The notes: generated by a model from the letters alone, not told the origin. DNA of 64,000 nucleotides from Owenia fusiformis (GCA_903813345.2 CAIIXF020000011.1:34650166-34714165); one strand, 5' to 3'; positions 26,901-41,900 are shown, counted from the stretch's first letter. Program-made: numbers and translations.

Positions 26901-29900
26901 TTGGGATTTCTTGTTGTTATGTCAATCGTGTTAAAGAAAAAATATGAATTGAAAAATACCATAAAGATACAAATAGATTTAATGTTACCCTCAACAGAAG
27001 AGGTTTTTTACTTCAATATGTAATAAAATTTGGTCTATTTGGAAATTGAATTGCTAAAATCATCATTTTCTCAGAAGAGTCAGGTTGGTTTAGCCTCAAC
27101 GAATAGAAATATGTTACTGGGGATATCTATAGCTTTTGGTTACCTCTATATTGAATCTTGTGTAAATTGTAGTCCAGTTGATGTTAATGCAGTCATTTTA
27201 AGTTTGTACAAATAATGAGATCAATCAGATACAATAAGAGATATATGTAATGTATTTTGTAAACACTTCAGTGTATTGATGCCAGATTTTACCATTTAAA
27301 AAATCTTGAACATAAATTTTTTATCAAAGAGCAATATTTTAAATTGCTGTGTAATGATGCCATACATCCAATTGACCGATTCATTCGTTATTATCGTCCA
27401 TTAAACAATCAGTTAATTGATTACAATATAACTATTTTTTCTAAAGGTTATGAAGTCATGCCCAACACAGCGTGTAAATATTGTTAAAGAACAAGAATCG
27501 GGTCAACGTTTTAATGAGCGGTTTCAAATTATATTCATTTTATTGTACGATGTAAGGTTGGGATGATATGTTTAAACCAAATGCTTTACATTATTGTTTT
27601 TAAATAGAAAAGTTATTGTGTTTTTATTATTATTTTATTTTTACAATTTCTTGATTGTTTTATTCAACTTGGGTCAGGTCAGCAGTATGAAAAGGATCAC
27701 AGAGATTTTGCAATTTTATATTAAACAATATCAAGTATCAATGTGTGTTCTATGTAATATATCAGTAAAAGCTATAGCTGTTTCACAACATCTATACCAG
27801 AAATTAAATAATTATTAAACAGTATCAGCCATCCCAAGAAAATTAAAAAGTGTTATTTGGACATTGGTATTCTCTATGCATGCTAATGAGTCAAAGGAAT
27901 CAAATCCCAAATACTACTTAGTTTGAATTTAAGGAATATAGTATTTCATAAAGTAGGTTAAAGGTATGCCATTCATGAAGGACTAAATAGTAGCGTTTAC
28001 TTTATTTTCGTGCAGTATATTGTGTACATACAGTACACGATGGTATTCGAATGATAGATTTTGAAGGAAAATATGATTAATAATACTCTTTTTATTTTTC
28101 TACAGATGCAGTAATTGTCATCAAATGTGCATCTTATTTCAGTTTTTTTTCACCTGAAGGCACCCAAAACCTGTCTTCTACTGCTAGCTAAAGTCAAAAT
28201 ACAAGATTTGAAGAGAATTGGCTATTTTAGAAATATGTCCATTATTTATTTCTAGGCTACTGACCTTGGGAGTCTGCCCCTACAAAATCTACTAACCTCT
28301 ACAGCTAAAATTAAAATGCACATCAAGAATATAACTGGTTATTTTGAAGATTTTTCCATTATTTTTTGTAGGCTACTGACCTTGGGAGTCCGCCCCTATC
28401 CTCTAAAGCTAACATTACAATAAAAATTCTGAATGTCAATGAGGCTCCCGTGTTCTCACACAGAGTCTATAATGCCTCAGTTGATGAGACGTTCCCAGGC
28501 GGGACAAGAGTTCAGGTAGATCCTGGAGTGACGCAGGATTATGCTAGCGATCCTGATAAGGACACTTTGCTTTACATCCTCACAGGTATGCAAAACCTCT
28601 GTAAGTGGAACACCTATGTGTCTAAATGGAACACCCTCATCTATAAAAAGTGTTCCACTAAGGAGGTGTTCATTTATCATTAAGTCAATTGGTCATGAGA
28701 CTTTAAAGTGTTTCACTTACAATGTAGGAGGTGTTTAACTTACTTTTTTCTAAACGATTATTTCTAAAAATCCAAAACTACTGTCCATATGTTTTAGCAT
28801 TAGCATTACTTTCTTTGAGATTTGAAAGAAAGAATAGACATTAACTACTAAGATCTCGATCTCTCAGTATTAAATACTTAAAAATGAAAATCTTTTGAGA
28901 AGAGCCCATAATGATGTGCAAACATATTTATTTTAATTTGCTACTTCATGGTCTATCTTGTAACTAATTGTATTTGATGCTTCTAAGAATGTGTTATTCA
29001 TAGGATTTGCAATTGATATGTCCACCAGATCATGTTTGACTTCATTCCTTTGTTGTGTTTTTATAGAATCCAATCCAGAATCGGCACTGCTATATTTCGT
29101 GATTGACCCCATGAGTGGAGGATTGTCAAAGACAAGTCGTAATTTGAGTGACTTTGCCGACACAGAGGTACAGCTGCATGTCCAAGTTGTGGAGATCAGT
29201 ACAGAGGTAAAGTGTTAAAATGTGCAAACTATAGTTTTAAACATTTTTGTCAGGTTGATTCAAAATTATTGAAAGATTGGAAAATATCTATTTTTAAAAA
29301 AGCATAAACATCCTTATGTATGTGATAGTACTGTGTACTAAGCTCATGGTCATTATGCTGTTATGAAATTTTCTGTTTCAGGAGCTCTTATATGATAATG
29401 CTACCATCAATATTAAGATTGAGGATGTTAACTCTGCCCCTGTGTGTGACGTGCCCAGCACACCATTCATTCTTAGCCCTATAGCTCCAGTAGACTCTAT
29501 GATTGGCCAAATTTCCTGCAACGATTCTGATGTGAAAAGCAATTTCAGAACTTTGACATATACATTAGGTAAGTGGGTTTTGTAATGATTTTGTCAATAA
29601 TTCTTCTAAATTAACTTTTACCTCAATGAATCTGACAAAACAACAACCAAATATCTGTTGTAGACACATTTAACACTTTGTAGATGTGATAGTTTTTTGA
29701 CACTCATCTTAGAAATTAAAAAACATTTAAGCAAACAAAAGATGTCAGCATCATCTTTAATCAGTGCACTAATATCACAAAAAATTGGTATTGATCAAAT
29801 ATTGGATATTCTCGATAAAATTGAAATTTTATAAATCAATCATTGCAAATTGTTATTATCATTTCAGTATAAGATTACCACAAAAAATAATTTCGATTTG

Positions 29901-32900
29901 AATATGTTATCATAGAAACATTTTTCTATTACAATATTGAGATTATGCTAGAAATAATGCATGTAGTTAAATAGTGAAACGTGTTTCTTCAGAATAGTTT
30001 TAATCAGTGATAATATTTCTCTTGATGGATCAAGAATGATGGATGGTCACAGATGAATTTAATATTCGGATGTGATGGACAAACTATTTGTAGGGCACCA
30101 GCATTTGCTGTGCCTAAAATTGTTTCAAATTAGATATATCATCTTCTTGAATGTAGTTGAATGTCTGTGAGGCTCTAATGCTTTCATAGGCATTTATATT
30201 TAAATGCAGAGCTGTATCTTAAAGATTCAATGTACATTTTGTGTTACTATCCCAATGACCAAAGTTTGATAGGGATATAAAGAAGCCCTCCATTTATCTG
30301 TCCATCTGTCTGTCGAAAGTAGTTGTATGCAAAAATATTTTTTCAAAATGGCTGCAAAATAGAAATGGTGGTAATTTTCAGGAGGAAGTGTTTAATACAA
30401 AATTAAAGGGTTGAGTATTACTGCATCGATTTTTTGAGAGCATATAAATATGATATCTCTGTTTAAGATAAGAATTTATGTTTTGGAACAATTTATTGAT
30501 TGTTTTAATTTGCTACTCCATACATTTTTTAGTTATTTATTGATGAAGAATATTCAAAAACAACAGGATTCTATGTTTAATTGTTTCTCTTTTAGAAAAT
30601 GAATATTTCTCCGTTGAATCAAATGGGCAGATACGGGTGAAACAAGCTGTTAATGTCAACATTGAGTCATACAGTCTTCAAGTTAGAGTGTCTGATCAGG
30701 CTGCTGAACCTCTGTCAACCACTGTCCAAGTACAAGTTGAAAGATCAAGTAAGTATAGTACATGGTAGTCAAATGTGTGTCAAGTAATACCTATGGTAGT
30801 CAAATATGTGTCAAGTAAGTGCATATGGTAGTCAAATGTGTATCAAGTAATACATATGGTAGTCAAATGTGTATCAAGTAATACATATGGTAGTCAAATG
30901 TGTATCAAGTAATACATATTGTAGTCAAATGTGTATCAAGTAATACATATTGTAGTCAAATGTGTATCAAGTAATACATATGGTAGTCAAATGTGTATCA
31001 AGTAAGTATATATTTTTACAGTGAACGGTTTCCTAAAGACTAACCTGTATTATTTGTTTGGAGCTTTCAAGACACAGCTGCTCCCTTCATCAGCATCATT
31101 TACTTCTGAAAAATGGCGGGAAAGCTCCAAGCAAATAATACAGGTTATAGGTCTTGAGGAATCCTTCACTGTAAACAATATAATCTAACCAATGAACATT
31201 TTCGGAACTAACTATATATGTATAGTCAAATGTAATAAAATATGTCTAAAGTATATGAAAACTTGTAAAGTGTCAGATAAAGTATACATGTAAATATTGC
31301 CTATTCATCCTGGTGTGGATAAACTACAAAATGAAAACCCCTCAACTAATGTGTTAGCCAGGAAGGTGTTGATAGAACATTGTGTATTGAAATTATTCAT
31401 TACTATTGTGACAGTTTACTTAAGAAGCCTGTTACATATTGTTATATACTGTTACATTTTAAATTGGCCTTAAGTAGATTGCTACTGAATATTAATCAAT
31501 TTCCAGTTTTTTTCATTGTTTTGAGGTCACGAGCTTTAAGACTTTTCAAATAAACTCACGATTACACTTTTAAGACATGCTGAAAATTTAAGCAAGATTC
31601 CTTAAAATCCGACAAAATGGGAGACCTAGTGTCATTACTTAGTGAACACCCTGTATAACCGTCTTCTGTAAGGTATGAAGATTATAACATATGATGAAGG
31701 TGTTTGCAATATTTTTTGTTTCAGGCACTGATGGGTTTGGAGTAAAATGTAGTGAAACTGACATAACATCAGAAATACAGGAAGACACATCAATTGGAAA
31801 ATGTAGAAGCCATGATATACTATGTGTAAACCCCTTAGAAATTGGCAAACCAACGGAAATTTCCATTAAAGCTGACAATATGAGTCCAACATTTACTGTA
31901 GATCAAACTGTTCAGAACACAGGGGCCAGATCTTTCAATATCTGCCTTGGTGTGAACCTAGATTACAATTCAAGGAAAACATATTCTGTAAGTTATTTTT
32001 TGTCTCTTTATTGTTGGACTTTTCACATGTTGTAGAAATCTCAGATTCAGTCCTGTATTTAGCTTGTGGTTAATGTTTAAAAAATAAGGACTATTTTTAA
32101 TTCTCAACATCATATCCACAATCTCTCCAGTTTTTCCTAAATAATCCTGATTTAACTGTTTTTATGCATTACATGTAAACATTAGACTGTTCTAATAGTA
32201 AAAGTAAAATTCAAATATTAATAACAATATTTTATAGTTGGAGCTAGTGTCAAGTAATGAGCTTGGAAGTGTTACCTTGGCGATAACCTACAACGTGTTG
32301 GATGTGAATGACCCCCCAGTATTCACCAAGGATGTGTACCAAGTCAGCGTCTCTGAAAAGGTTGACATTGGAGAAGAAATTCTACAAGTATCTGCTACAG
32401 ATAAAGATCTAGGAGATCAGCTGACATATTTGGCTGATCCAGGTAACATCCTTTGTTTAAATATTTCATGGCTTACATGGTGAGAATATGGAATTAAAGG
32501 TGCAACAATTAGTGCAGAGGGGCCATTCAACGATCATCGACCAGTGTCAAAATATATTTAAGTTTGGATACTTCATCAAAACTAACATATGTTTTTATTT
32601 TCTACTAAGAAACCCCCTCGATGAACTCTATTTCAGCTGATATTCCTCTTGAAACGTGGTGGATCTTAAAAATCTATAAGTTGGACTCCCTTTTATAGAA
32701 GCATTGAACTGAATTTACATTTCTTAATGCTGAAATTGATAGTTTATCCAAACATTTTAAGAAAATAGGTATGTCAAAGAAGATGTTAAGCCAAATGTTG
32801 CCCTGATCGCTCAGAAAAGGTAAAAAAAAATTGAATTTTCTCTACAGTCCTTGTTGCCCCTTTAAACACTTGTCAACAATAAGATGGACATTTATATTAA

Positions 32901-35900
32901 GAAATGGCGGCACTATATAAATGTATGCATACAATTCATATTTCAAGTAGCAGTTGTATTTTGTGATAATCATTTCAGAATTAATTTTGCCATAATTTCT
33001 GTATTTGGACCAATTTACTTCCCACTTCGCAAGTTTACAATCACTTAAATAAGCATACAGTATGAAATGATCATATTATCATTTGCATTATTTGTATTTT
33101 TCAATCACTGTATTATTCATTTATTGTATTTTTCAGTAATTATATTATTGAATGATTGTATTTTCAGAATCATTTTTGTTGGAACATCTGTACTTGAACC
33201 AATCCACTGGTCAGATCACCAGTTTACAATCACTCAGTAATTTCACGGAGGAGACCATCCAATTCAGCCTCAGTGTTGTTGACGGGAGCGAAGCAGGGTC
33301 AATGACACAAGTTGAGATTACAATAGTTGATATAAATGATTCTCCTGAATGTGAGGCCCAACAATTTCAAGTGAACTTGACGTCACAGATTGGGTATATT
33401 TTGGCCAGATTGACCTGTACTGATCCTGATATCAGAGCCACCTATAGGAACTTAACATACAACATTGTTGAAGCAGAAGAGAGGGAAGAGGATAAAGGTG
33501 ATTATTTACTTTAAATGGAATTAATGATTTTAAATGGATACATAGTTATGATTTTCTGACAATTTAACAAGACTGCATTTATATGGAAAATATAGGTAGT
33601 AATAATATGACGTATTAATTATGATTAAAGTAATAAATGGATCGTGGGGAAGGAAACTACTAAACTTATGCATAAACAATACATGGACATGTAAAAGTCT
33701 TAACAATAACAGTTTATGTCACACTTGACTGTATAGCACATTACTATATTTTTATCTATTTTAGAGTTTTTTGAAATCTTACCAAATGGAGACTTGGTTG
33801 TCTCTGAGCGACTGAGTGTCAACAAATCGCAATACCTCATCCAGTACTTCGCAACTGACCAGGGGGAGCCACCACTCAGAAGTCAATTAAAAAATATACT
33901 GATAAATGTCAACTGTGAGTACATAAGGGTTATGTACTGGGAGGTTTTGGATATGGGGTTTATCCAGAGGGAGATATGCATATCTACCTGAGGGACCGAA
34001 GGTAGATGTGCACATCTCACGACGGATGAACCCAATATCCAAACCGACCGTACATAACTACTTTATCCTATACCAAGTAGAGTTTTCAGGGGCATATGGC
34101 CATTTCAATAGTACAAAGTGTAAAAATAAACAAATCATTCATATGCAAAGTCATTTAATTGCATTACCGGAAGCGGGAAGATATGCACCGGAAGCGGGAA
34201 GATATGCACCAAAGCGGGAGATATGGCGGGAGATATGGAGGTTCTGGATATGGAAACCTCAAAATCAGGATACGGGATATATCTTACCAACTTATCTCCC
34301 TAAAACTCTACTTGGCATAGGATAAATATATTTATCTAGACCTTTTCTTAAATTGCTCTGAAATCTTGTTCAAGTCTCATTATGGTATTTTAAGAAAGCT
34401 GCATGATTTTCTAATTGTGCTATCTGCCAAAGCATTTCAGCTTCATCATTCAAGTTAGATTTCTGGTTGTGTCAAGAAATTATCAATTTGTACTTAAACT
34501 TTCATCCAAATCATTGTTTTTCGTACATGTAAAAGGGGACTTAGAAAAATGAGCCACTTATTTTGACCTTGGGAAAGCTTCTGGTAGATTACACGTAGGT
34601 GATCAAATTGATATATTCTTTCTTTAGCAATTTTTCAAACATTTCATACCCTTATAAAATCAAGATGCATGTGACATCTTTAAATAAATACAATACTTGG
34701 GATTATCAAGAAATGTCATGTTGTATATTAAAGTTGATAGAGAAAGTGATACATGTAGTTACATCCACATTTTTAGTGGTCAATCATCAACTATGTTATG
34801 TTATTTCCTTTTCAGTAATACCATCAGCCCCAGTTCTTCAGGTTGAGACTGTTAATGAGACAACATTGATTGCAAAATGGGACTTCTTCCCCCAGGACCA
34901 CAAGTCCCTGGTTGTAGAGTACACTCTATTTTTGAACAATGCCAGGATTAGTGTAGAGTCACATTTGACATCTAAGGCAATCACAGGACTTGAGGCCAAT
35001 ACTTCATATACTCTTATATTGATAGCCAAGACTGCAGGAGGAGACAATGTTCAATCAAATAGGGTGACAGCCTCTACCGATGCTAGTGAGTTGATGGGCT
35101 TTTGGCTTTTTAAGCATACTTTTTTTTTGATTAGTATTAAAGGACTTCAACCTGCCCTGGACAATCATAAAATAAAAATTCACATAAATTCAGATGTGTG
35201 TAATTGGCTCACGTTCTCTAGAATTACCAAAGTAAGGCATCAAATACTGTTTATAAAGACATTAACATGGCAAAAATGAAATATGGTATGGTATTATATA
35301 AGGTAATTCAATTTGTTTCATTTAGAGTTTGATGATTGTGCCAGTGCACCATGTCTTAATTTAGTTGTGCTTTTGCTTTTGTGCTATTTATAAGGTAATA
35401 TGATATTTTGCATTTAGGGTTTGATGACTGTGCCAGTGCACCATGTCTTAATGGGGCCAGCTGTGAGGATGGTATGAATACCTTCACATGTAGTTGTGCT
35501 TTTGGTTACCAGGGAACCACATGTGATTATTGTAAGTAAAATAAAATAATGGATCTGGATTGTTTGAGGTCTTTTAAGTAGAAAATAATTGAATCTGGTA
35601 GTGAGTAATTATGTCACCACCAAAAGTGGTGACATATTGTTATGGTCTCCGTTTTTTTTGCGACGGCGGTTGGTGGTTGGCGTCCGGCGGTTGGCGTCTG
35701 GCGGTTGGCGTCTGTAACAATTTCTTACAACTTCCTATAACTTAACAAATACTGTTTAGACTGACTTCAATTTTTTTCTAAATCATCTACATGTTCTCAG
35801 AAGTTCAAATCTGACTTTAGATTTGACATTTGACCTTCAATGACCTTCTCAAGGTCAAAAAGGTCTTTTTTCAACTTGCTTCACATTGACTAAATTTTTT

Positions 35901-38900
35901 TTCAAAATCATCTACATGTTCTCAGAAATTCAAATCTGACTTTAGATTTGACATTTGACCTTCAAATCTGACTTAAGATTTGACATTTGACCTTCAATGA
36001 CCTTCTCAAGGTCAAAAAGGTCTTTTTTCAACTTGCTTCACATTGACTAAATTTTTTTTCAAAATCATCTACATGTTCTCAGAAATTCAAATCTGACTTT
36101 AGATTTGACATTTGACCTTCAAATCTGACTTTAGATTTGACATTTGACCTTCAATGACCTTCTCAAGGTCAAAAAAGGTCAAAAAGGTCTGTTTTCAACT
36201 TGCATCAAATTGACTAAATTTTTTTTTCAAAATCATCAACATGTTCTCAGAAATTCAAATCTGACTTAAGATTTGACATTTGACCTTCGATGACCTTCTC
36301 AAGGTCAAAAAAGGTCAAAAAGGTCTGTTTTAAACTTGCTTCAAATTGACTAAAAAAATTTTTCAAAATCATCTACGTGTTCTCAGAAATTCAAATCTGA
36401 CTTTAGATTTGACTTAAGATTTGACATTTGACCTTCAATGACCTTCTCAAAGTCAAAAAAGGTCAAAAAGGTCTTTTTTCAACTTGCTTCAAATTGACTA
36501 AATTTTTTTTTCAAAATCACCTACATGTTCTCAGAAATTCAAATCTGACTTTAGATTTGACATTTGACCTTCAATGACCTTCTCAAGGTCAAAAAAGGTC
36601 AAAAAGGTCTGTTTTCAACTTGCTTCAAATTGACTAAATTTTTTTTTCAAAATCATCTACGTGTTCTCAGAAATTCAAATCTGACTTAAGATTTGACTTA
36701 AGATTTGACATTTGACCTTCAATGACCTTCTCAAGGTCAAAAAAGGTCAAAAAGTTCTGTTTTCAACTTGCTTCAAATTGACTAAAAAAAATTTTCAAAA
36801 TCATCTACGTGTTCTCAGAAATTCAAATCTGACTTTAGATTTGACTTAAGATTTGACATTTGACCTTCAATGACCTTCTCAATGTCAAAAAAGGTCAAAA
36901 AGATCTTTTTTCAACTTGCTTCAAATTGACTAAATTTTTTTTTCAAAATCATCTACATGTTCTCAGAAATTCAAATCTGACTTTAGATTTGACATTTGAC
37001 CTTCAATGACCTTCTCAATGTCAAAAAAGGTCAAAAAGGTATTTTTTCATCTTGCTTCAAATTGACTAAATTTTTTTTCAAAATCATCTACATGTTCTCA
37101 AAAATTCAAATATGACTTTAGATTTGACATTTGACCTTCAATGACCTTCTCAAGGTCAAAAAAGGTCAAAAAGGTCTTTTTTCAACTTGCTTCAAATTGA
37201 CTAATTTTTTTTTTCAGAATCATCTACATGTTCTCAGAAATTCAAATCTGACTTTAGATTTGACATTTGACCTTTAATGACCTTCTCAAGGTCAAAAAAG
37301 GTCAAAAAGGTCTGTTTTCAACTTGCTTCAAATTGACCAATTTTTTTTTTCAAAATCATCTACATCTTTTCAGAAGTTCAAATTTGACTTTACAAGTTCT
37401 CAGAAATTCAAATCTGACTTAAGTTTGAACTCATAATATTGTGAGCAACTAGGTGGTGACATTTTGTCATGTTAATGCCTTGTTTTTCTTGCTATACATG
37501 TATATATATATTTATCATATAATTATCAAGTCTAATAAAACCTTGAATCATTGTTGCTCCAAGGACTTTCTTAAGGAAGGTCAATGGTCGCACCATCCAA
37601 GCTATGTTAAGAATATCTTTAGAGTGTATCTATTATCATTTCAGTGAATCAAGCCCCAGAGTGTAATCAGACTAAAGTGAATGTAGGAGTGCTTGAATCT
37701 CTCCCTGGCCTGTTGAGTAGTAATTCTGATACTTGCCTACAAGACATCAATTTAGTGTGCAGTGATCCTGATGACACTATGACATGTGATTATGAAATCA
37801 TAGAAGTAGCCGAGGGGCTGTTAGATAATGACGAAGAATCTCCCTGGGTTATCCTAGGGGCTGAGACTCAGTGTCTGGCTCTGAGGCAGGGGGTGGGATT
37901 TGACAGAGAAATTGCCACCCCTAATAATGGCAGAGCTGCCCAGGTATGTTCTAGCTGTCGGTTCCTTTAGAAACTTTTTCATTAAAAGTGTCTGGAGTAA
38001 ATATTATTTATATAGCCCAGGATAAGCATGATATTCAAAATCTCACATAACAACACATGCCTCTTAGTATTATTTATCCTATCATAGCATATTTTACTAT
38101 GATTCTTTTTCTCCAAAACATTGGCCATACAAGTATTTACATTACACATGTTTCTACTTTGCAAAAAGTAACATAGATGTCAAACTATATAAAGTTGCAC
38201 AAATTGTTTTTATTTTTATTTTTTTTATTCATGTTGAAGACTCTAAGTACTTTATAAGTTGACAATGGCTGGTTGTGTTTAACATTTGTAACACTTATGA
38301 CATGAATATATATTTAATATTTATAGAATTAGAGAAGATAAATAACAATTAAAATTGATAATGTTTGTATCTTGTATTTTTAGTTACAAATCTATTGTAT
38401 AGAAGATAACGAATTTGGTAGTGATCGTGGGGCATCTTTTACGGTCAATTTCTACATTTATGACATCAATGATAATGCGCCAACATTTGTGAACCTAGAA
38501 GACACAGTTCAACGTGAGATAAATGAAACTGAAATTGGGAAGATTTTAGACGTCCAAGCATCAGATTTAGATTCAGGAAATAATTCCGTAGTTGAGTTCT
38601 CTTTAGGTGAGATTATTTTAGGATACTTTTGAAATTTCGAAAATTCAATTTATCTGGAAGAAACATTCTTCATCTAAAAGTGTGTAACCAGAGTTATTAA
38701 AACTGTCACATTGCAATTAAAAAAATGTTATAAAATAAAATAGAAAAAGCTTTCCTTATAGACTTGTATTTTTAGACATGCTTTACCCTGTGTTTTGAGC
38801 AATCTGTCCTCTTTGGGTGATATTTATACCTTATTATACATTTACTGTATTTGTTTGTTCATATAGCTAATCTGCCTGATGCATTTGCTGATGTGATAAC

Positions 38901-41900
38901 ATTAACATGGACTCCATCAAGAAGTGCAACTATCAGTAATACGAAACGATTTAATGCCACGGAGACACCAAACATTACATTCTCAGTTGTTGTAAGTATG
39001 TTTCGTTAACCTTTTGAAGGTCAACAGAGGTCAAATCTTATCATTGACCTTGAAACTTGAGTTTGTTATTATCTTGGATACAATACCAGAACATTTTTTT
39101 AAATTCACTGTTGTAAACCATGGAAACCAAAATATTGTAGCAAAATATGAATATAAGACTCATTTTAATTAAATGTTTAAATTATCTAATAGTATATTAT
39201 ACATTCAGGTTTTTGTACATTTTTTAAAATTCAAGAAGTAAAACTATATAATTTTTCAAAAAGTGTGATATTGTACTAGCATGACTTAAAATTTGTCGTT
39301 GGCTGGTGCCTGGCATGGAGAATATGCATCCAAAACACATGTAGCAGTACATGGGTTCAAGTTCAAAGAAATGGTACATATTGCTAAGAGTTGAATGGTT
39401 TTTGATATTGTATTTATTAGGCCACTGATAAAGGTACCCCACCACTTTCCTCCAACATTACACTCATACTAACCATCCAAGATGTTAACGAGCCACCTGT
39501 GTGTCAGCCATTTGCAAGCAGCATCTCTGTGAATTATACAGTGATATCTCAAAGCGATGTAATTGGTCAGGTTGAATGTTACGATGGTGACGCTGATTTA
39601 AAAAATCGGAGGATTTCATACAGTATAAATGAAGAAAATGGTAAGAGAGGAATATTTCTTACTTTAATTACTCTCTGGTAATTTCATTATATTTGTTTTA
39701 TAATATTAGTTGGAAATAATCGTTGTCACCCTGTTAAACTCACTTGAGTGGACTTAGAAAACATTTGAAGATAAATGTACATGTACGTGTTTTCAAAATT
39801 GCAAAAATTATATATAGCTTGCAAATAACTTTTTTTACAAAAGCTTTTGCTCTTTTATTTATGTTTCTGTACATCAATATATAACCTTGTATAACATTTA
39901 TTTAATATTTCAGTCCCCTTCAGTATGGATGAAAATGGAGGTATACTGTACAACAGAGATGATAGTAAGCCAGTGCCACTAAGCTACAGCTTCACTGTGA
40001 CAGTGTCAGACAATGGGGAGGTTCCTCTCTCCTTAGAGCTACCTGTACAGATTTCTATGTTAGGTAACAATACAATTGTTTCATTTTACTTTTTCATTTA
40101 TATTATTATTTTAACCTTAAAATGTTGGCCATTTTTGTGATCATGTAGATGTATATGTTTGACTCTGGCGTGGTATTTGAGGTGTGTCATGATTTTGAAC
40201 TAGAAGCAAATTTTCCAATATTCCAAAGTGCTTTTTGAAATCACTAAAAATAATACAAAACTAACAAATAAAATATTTGAGACGACAACATTTCTAGTGT
40301 CAAAGTTTATTTAACATAGAACATAATTTTGATTTTCAGCTGACCCAGACATTGTAATGTACCTTGTGTCTTACCATATGAAGTTAGAGGCCTGGATGGG
40401 CAATGTCCTTGACCTCCAAAGTGAGGCTTCCACACAGTTGAAGCTGTCTCTGGATTCTGCATTCTCTGCAAGACTAGCTGCTATACCTGGATACAAGGGG
40501 CTTAGTGCTGTAGCATTGTCAAGAAGAGACAAGTAAGTTAGCATTAGATATAACAATGTATAGGATTTTGGTAAATAAGGGAAAAACATGTGTGATAAAA
40601 TTACCTTCAGTTACTCTTTTGAAAATCTTTTGAGAAATTGAGATACATGGAATTTGGTCAACAGTTTGATGTTGTTCCAAAGTGCCAGAAATTCCATTTC
40701 TCTGTCAGATATTTTTTCAAAGAAATGAATTATAATTTTATATAAATGTCTAGAATGCAAATACTTAGATTGTGTACATCCAAATACTCAGTTATGTGAA
40801 AAATTCATTGAGAATTTGTAATGATCCAATTTCTATATCACATTCAAAAAGCAATCATGTAATAAGTTTGATTTTATGCAATAAAAGTTTTACTTTCATT
40901 TCAGTGGTAATATTACAGTGCATAGTGAACTGTATGTGGATATAAGTAGAAATGGGGAGAATGTAATATTAATCACCATTAATGAGACAGTAGCTGCTGG
41001 TACACTGGGAAATTACTCATTAAATCCTGATTATCTTCAGATATCTTCTCCTTCAGGTAATCAGTTTAATTATTTTTTATGCCATCAGTTAATATCTTTT
41101 TGGTGTTCGTTGCCAAAATTGCCAATGTTGAGGGCGACTAAAATAAGATATAAAAGATCCAGAGTTTATATTTTTGTTGGCATAATATTTTCAACTTTCA
41201 TCTATATTTGCAAGTACAGTAAAACCTTGTATATGGAACACCCTCTTGATTAGGTTATAAATGTTATTACCATTTACAGATGTCTCGTTGCTATTCAATC
41301 TTGAACAAACTGAGGGGTTAGAAAACTTCAATGGAACAACTGTGTCGTTTGTTTGCCAAGCCAAAGTCACACAAGGGTCATATGTCCCAGAATTCCAATG
41401 GTATCTTGATAACAAGCGTGTGATTGGTGGAACAGGTCGGGTACGAGTCGTGGACAGTTCTGAGACTTCAGATGATGGATTATACGTTTCTGAGCTGAGA
41501 TTTAATCCTGTTAAGCAGCTGGATTCTGGTAATTGATTTGAAATGTCTGTGATTAATTTAATGATTGAGTGATTGATTGATCAAGTATAAAAGTATGAAC
41601 CTATATTAACATATCAGATACAGCCTCTATCTTGCATTCTGCCTTAGCTTACTCTGTTATATAAGTAATTTATCTTCATGATCACCAAATAATTGGTGTT
41701 TTGTTCAATATGTTTTTAATACATTTCAGCCATTTTCAGCTTTTGACAGTTTCTTAACTCCTTTGAGATGTCAAATTTTGTTCCTGATAACAAAATTTCT
41801 TGTGTTTCTTTTCATGTGTCACATTTGTTTCCTCTGTCAATTCAAAATATGAAAATGGACTTTTTTATAGTATCCCATATTTAAAGTTATACCAACCCAT

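Noticed and set aside
34008-34325. 105-codon frame on the + strand
   Set aside because: It lies entirely in two MITEs and reads through their palindromic and repeated parts.
35611-37482. CRISPR-like array
   Set aside because: Units are 125-155 bp tandem repeats with no unique spacers, in an animal intron.
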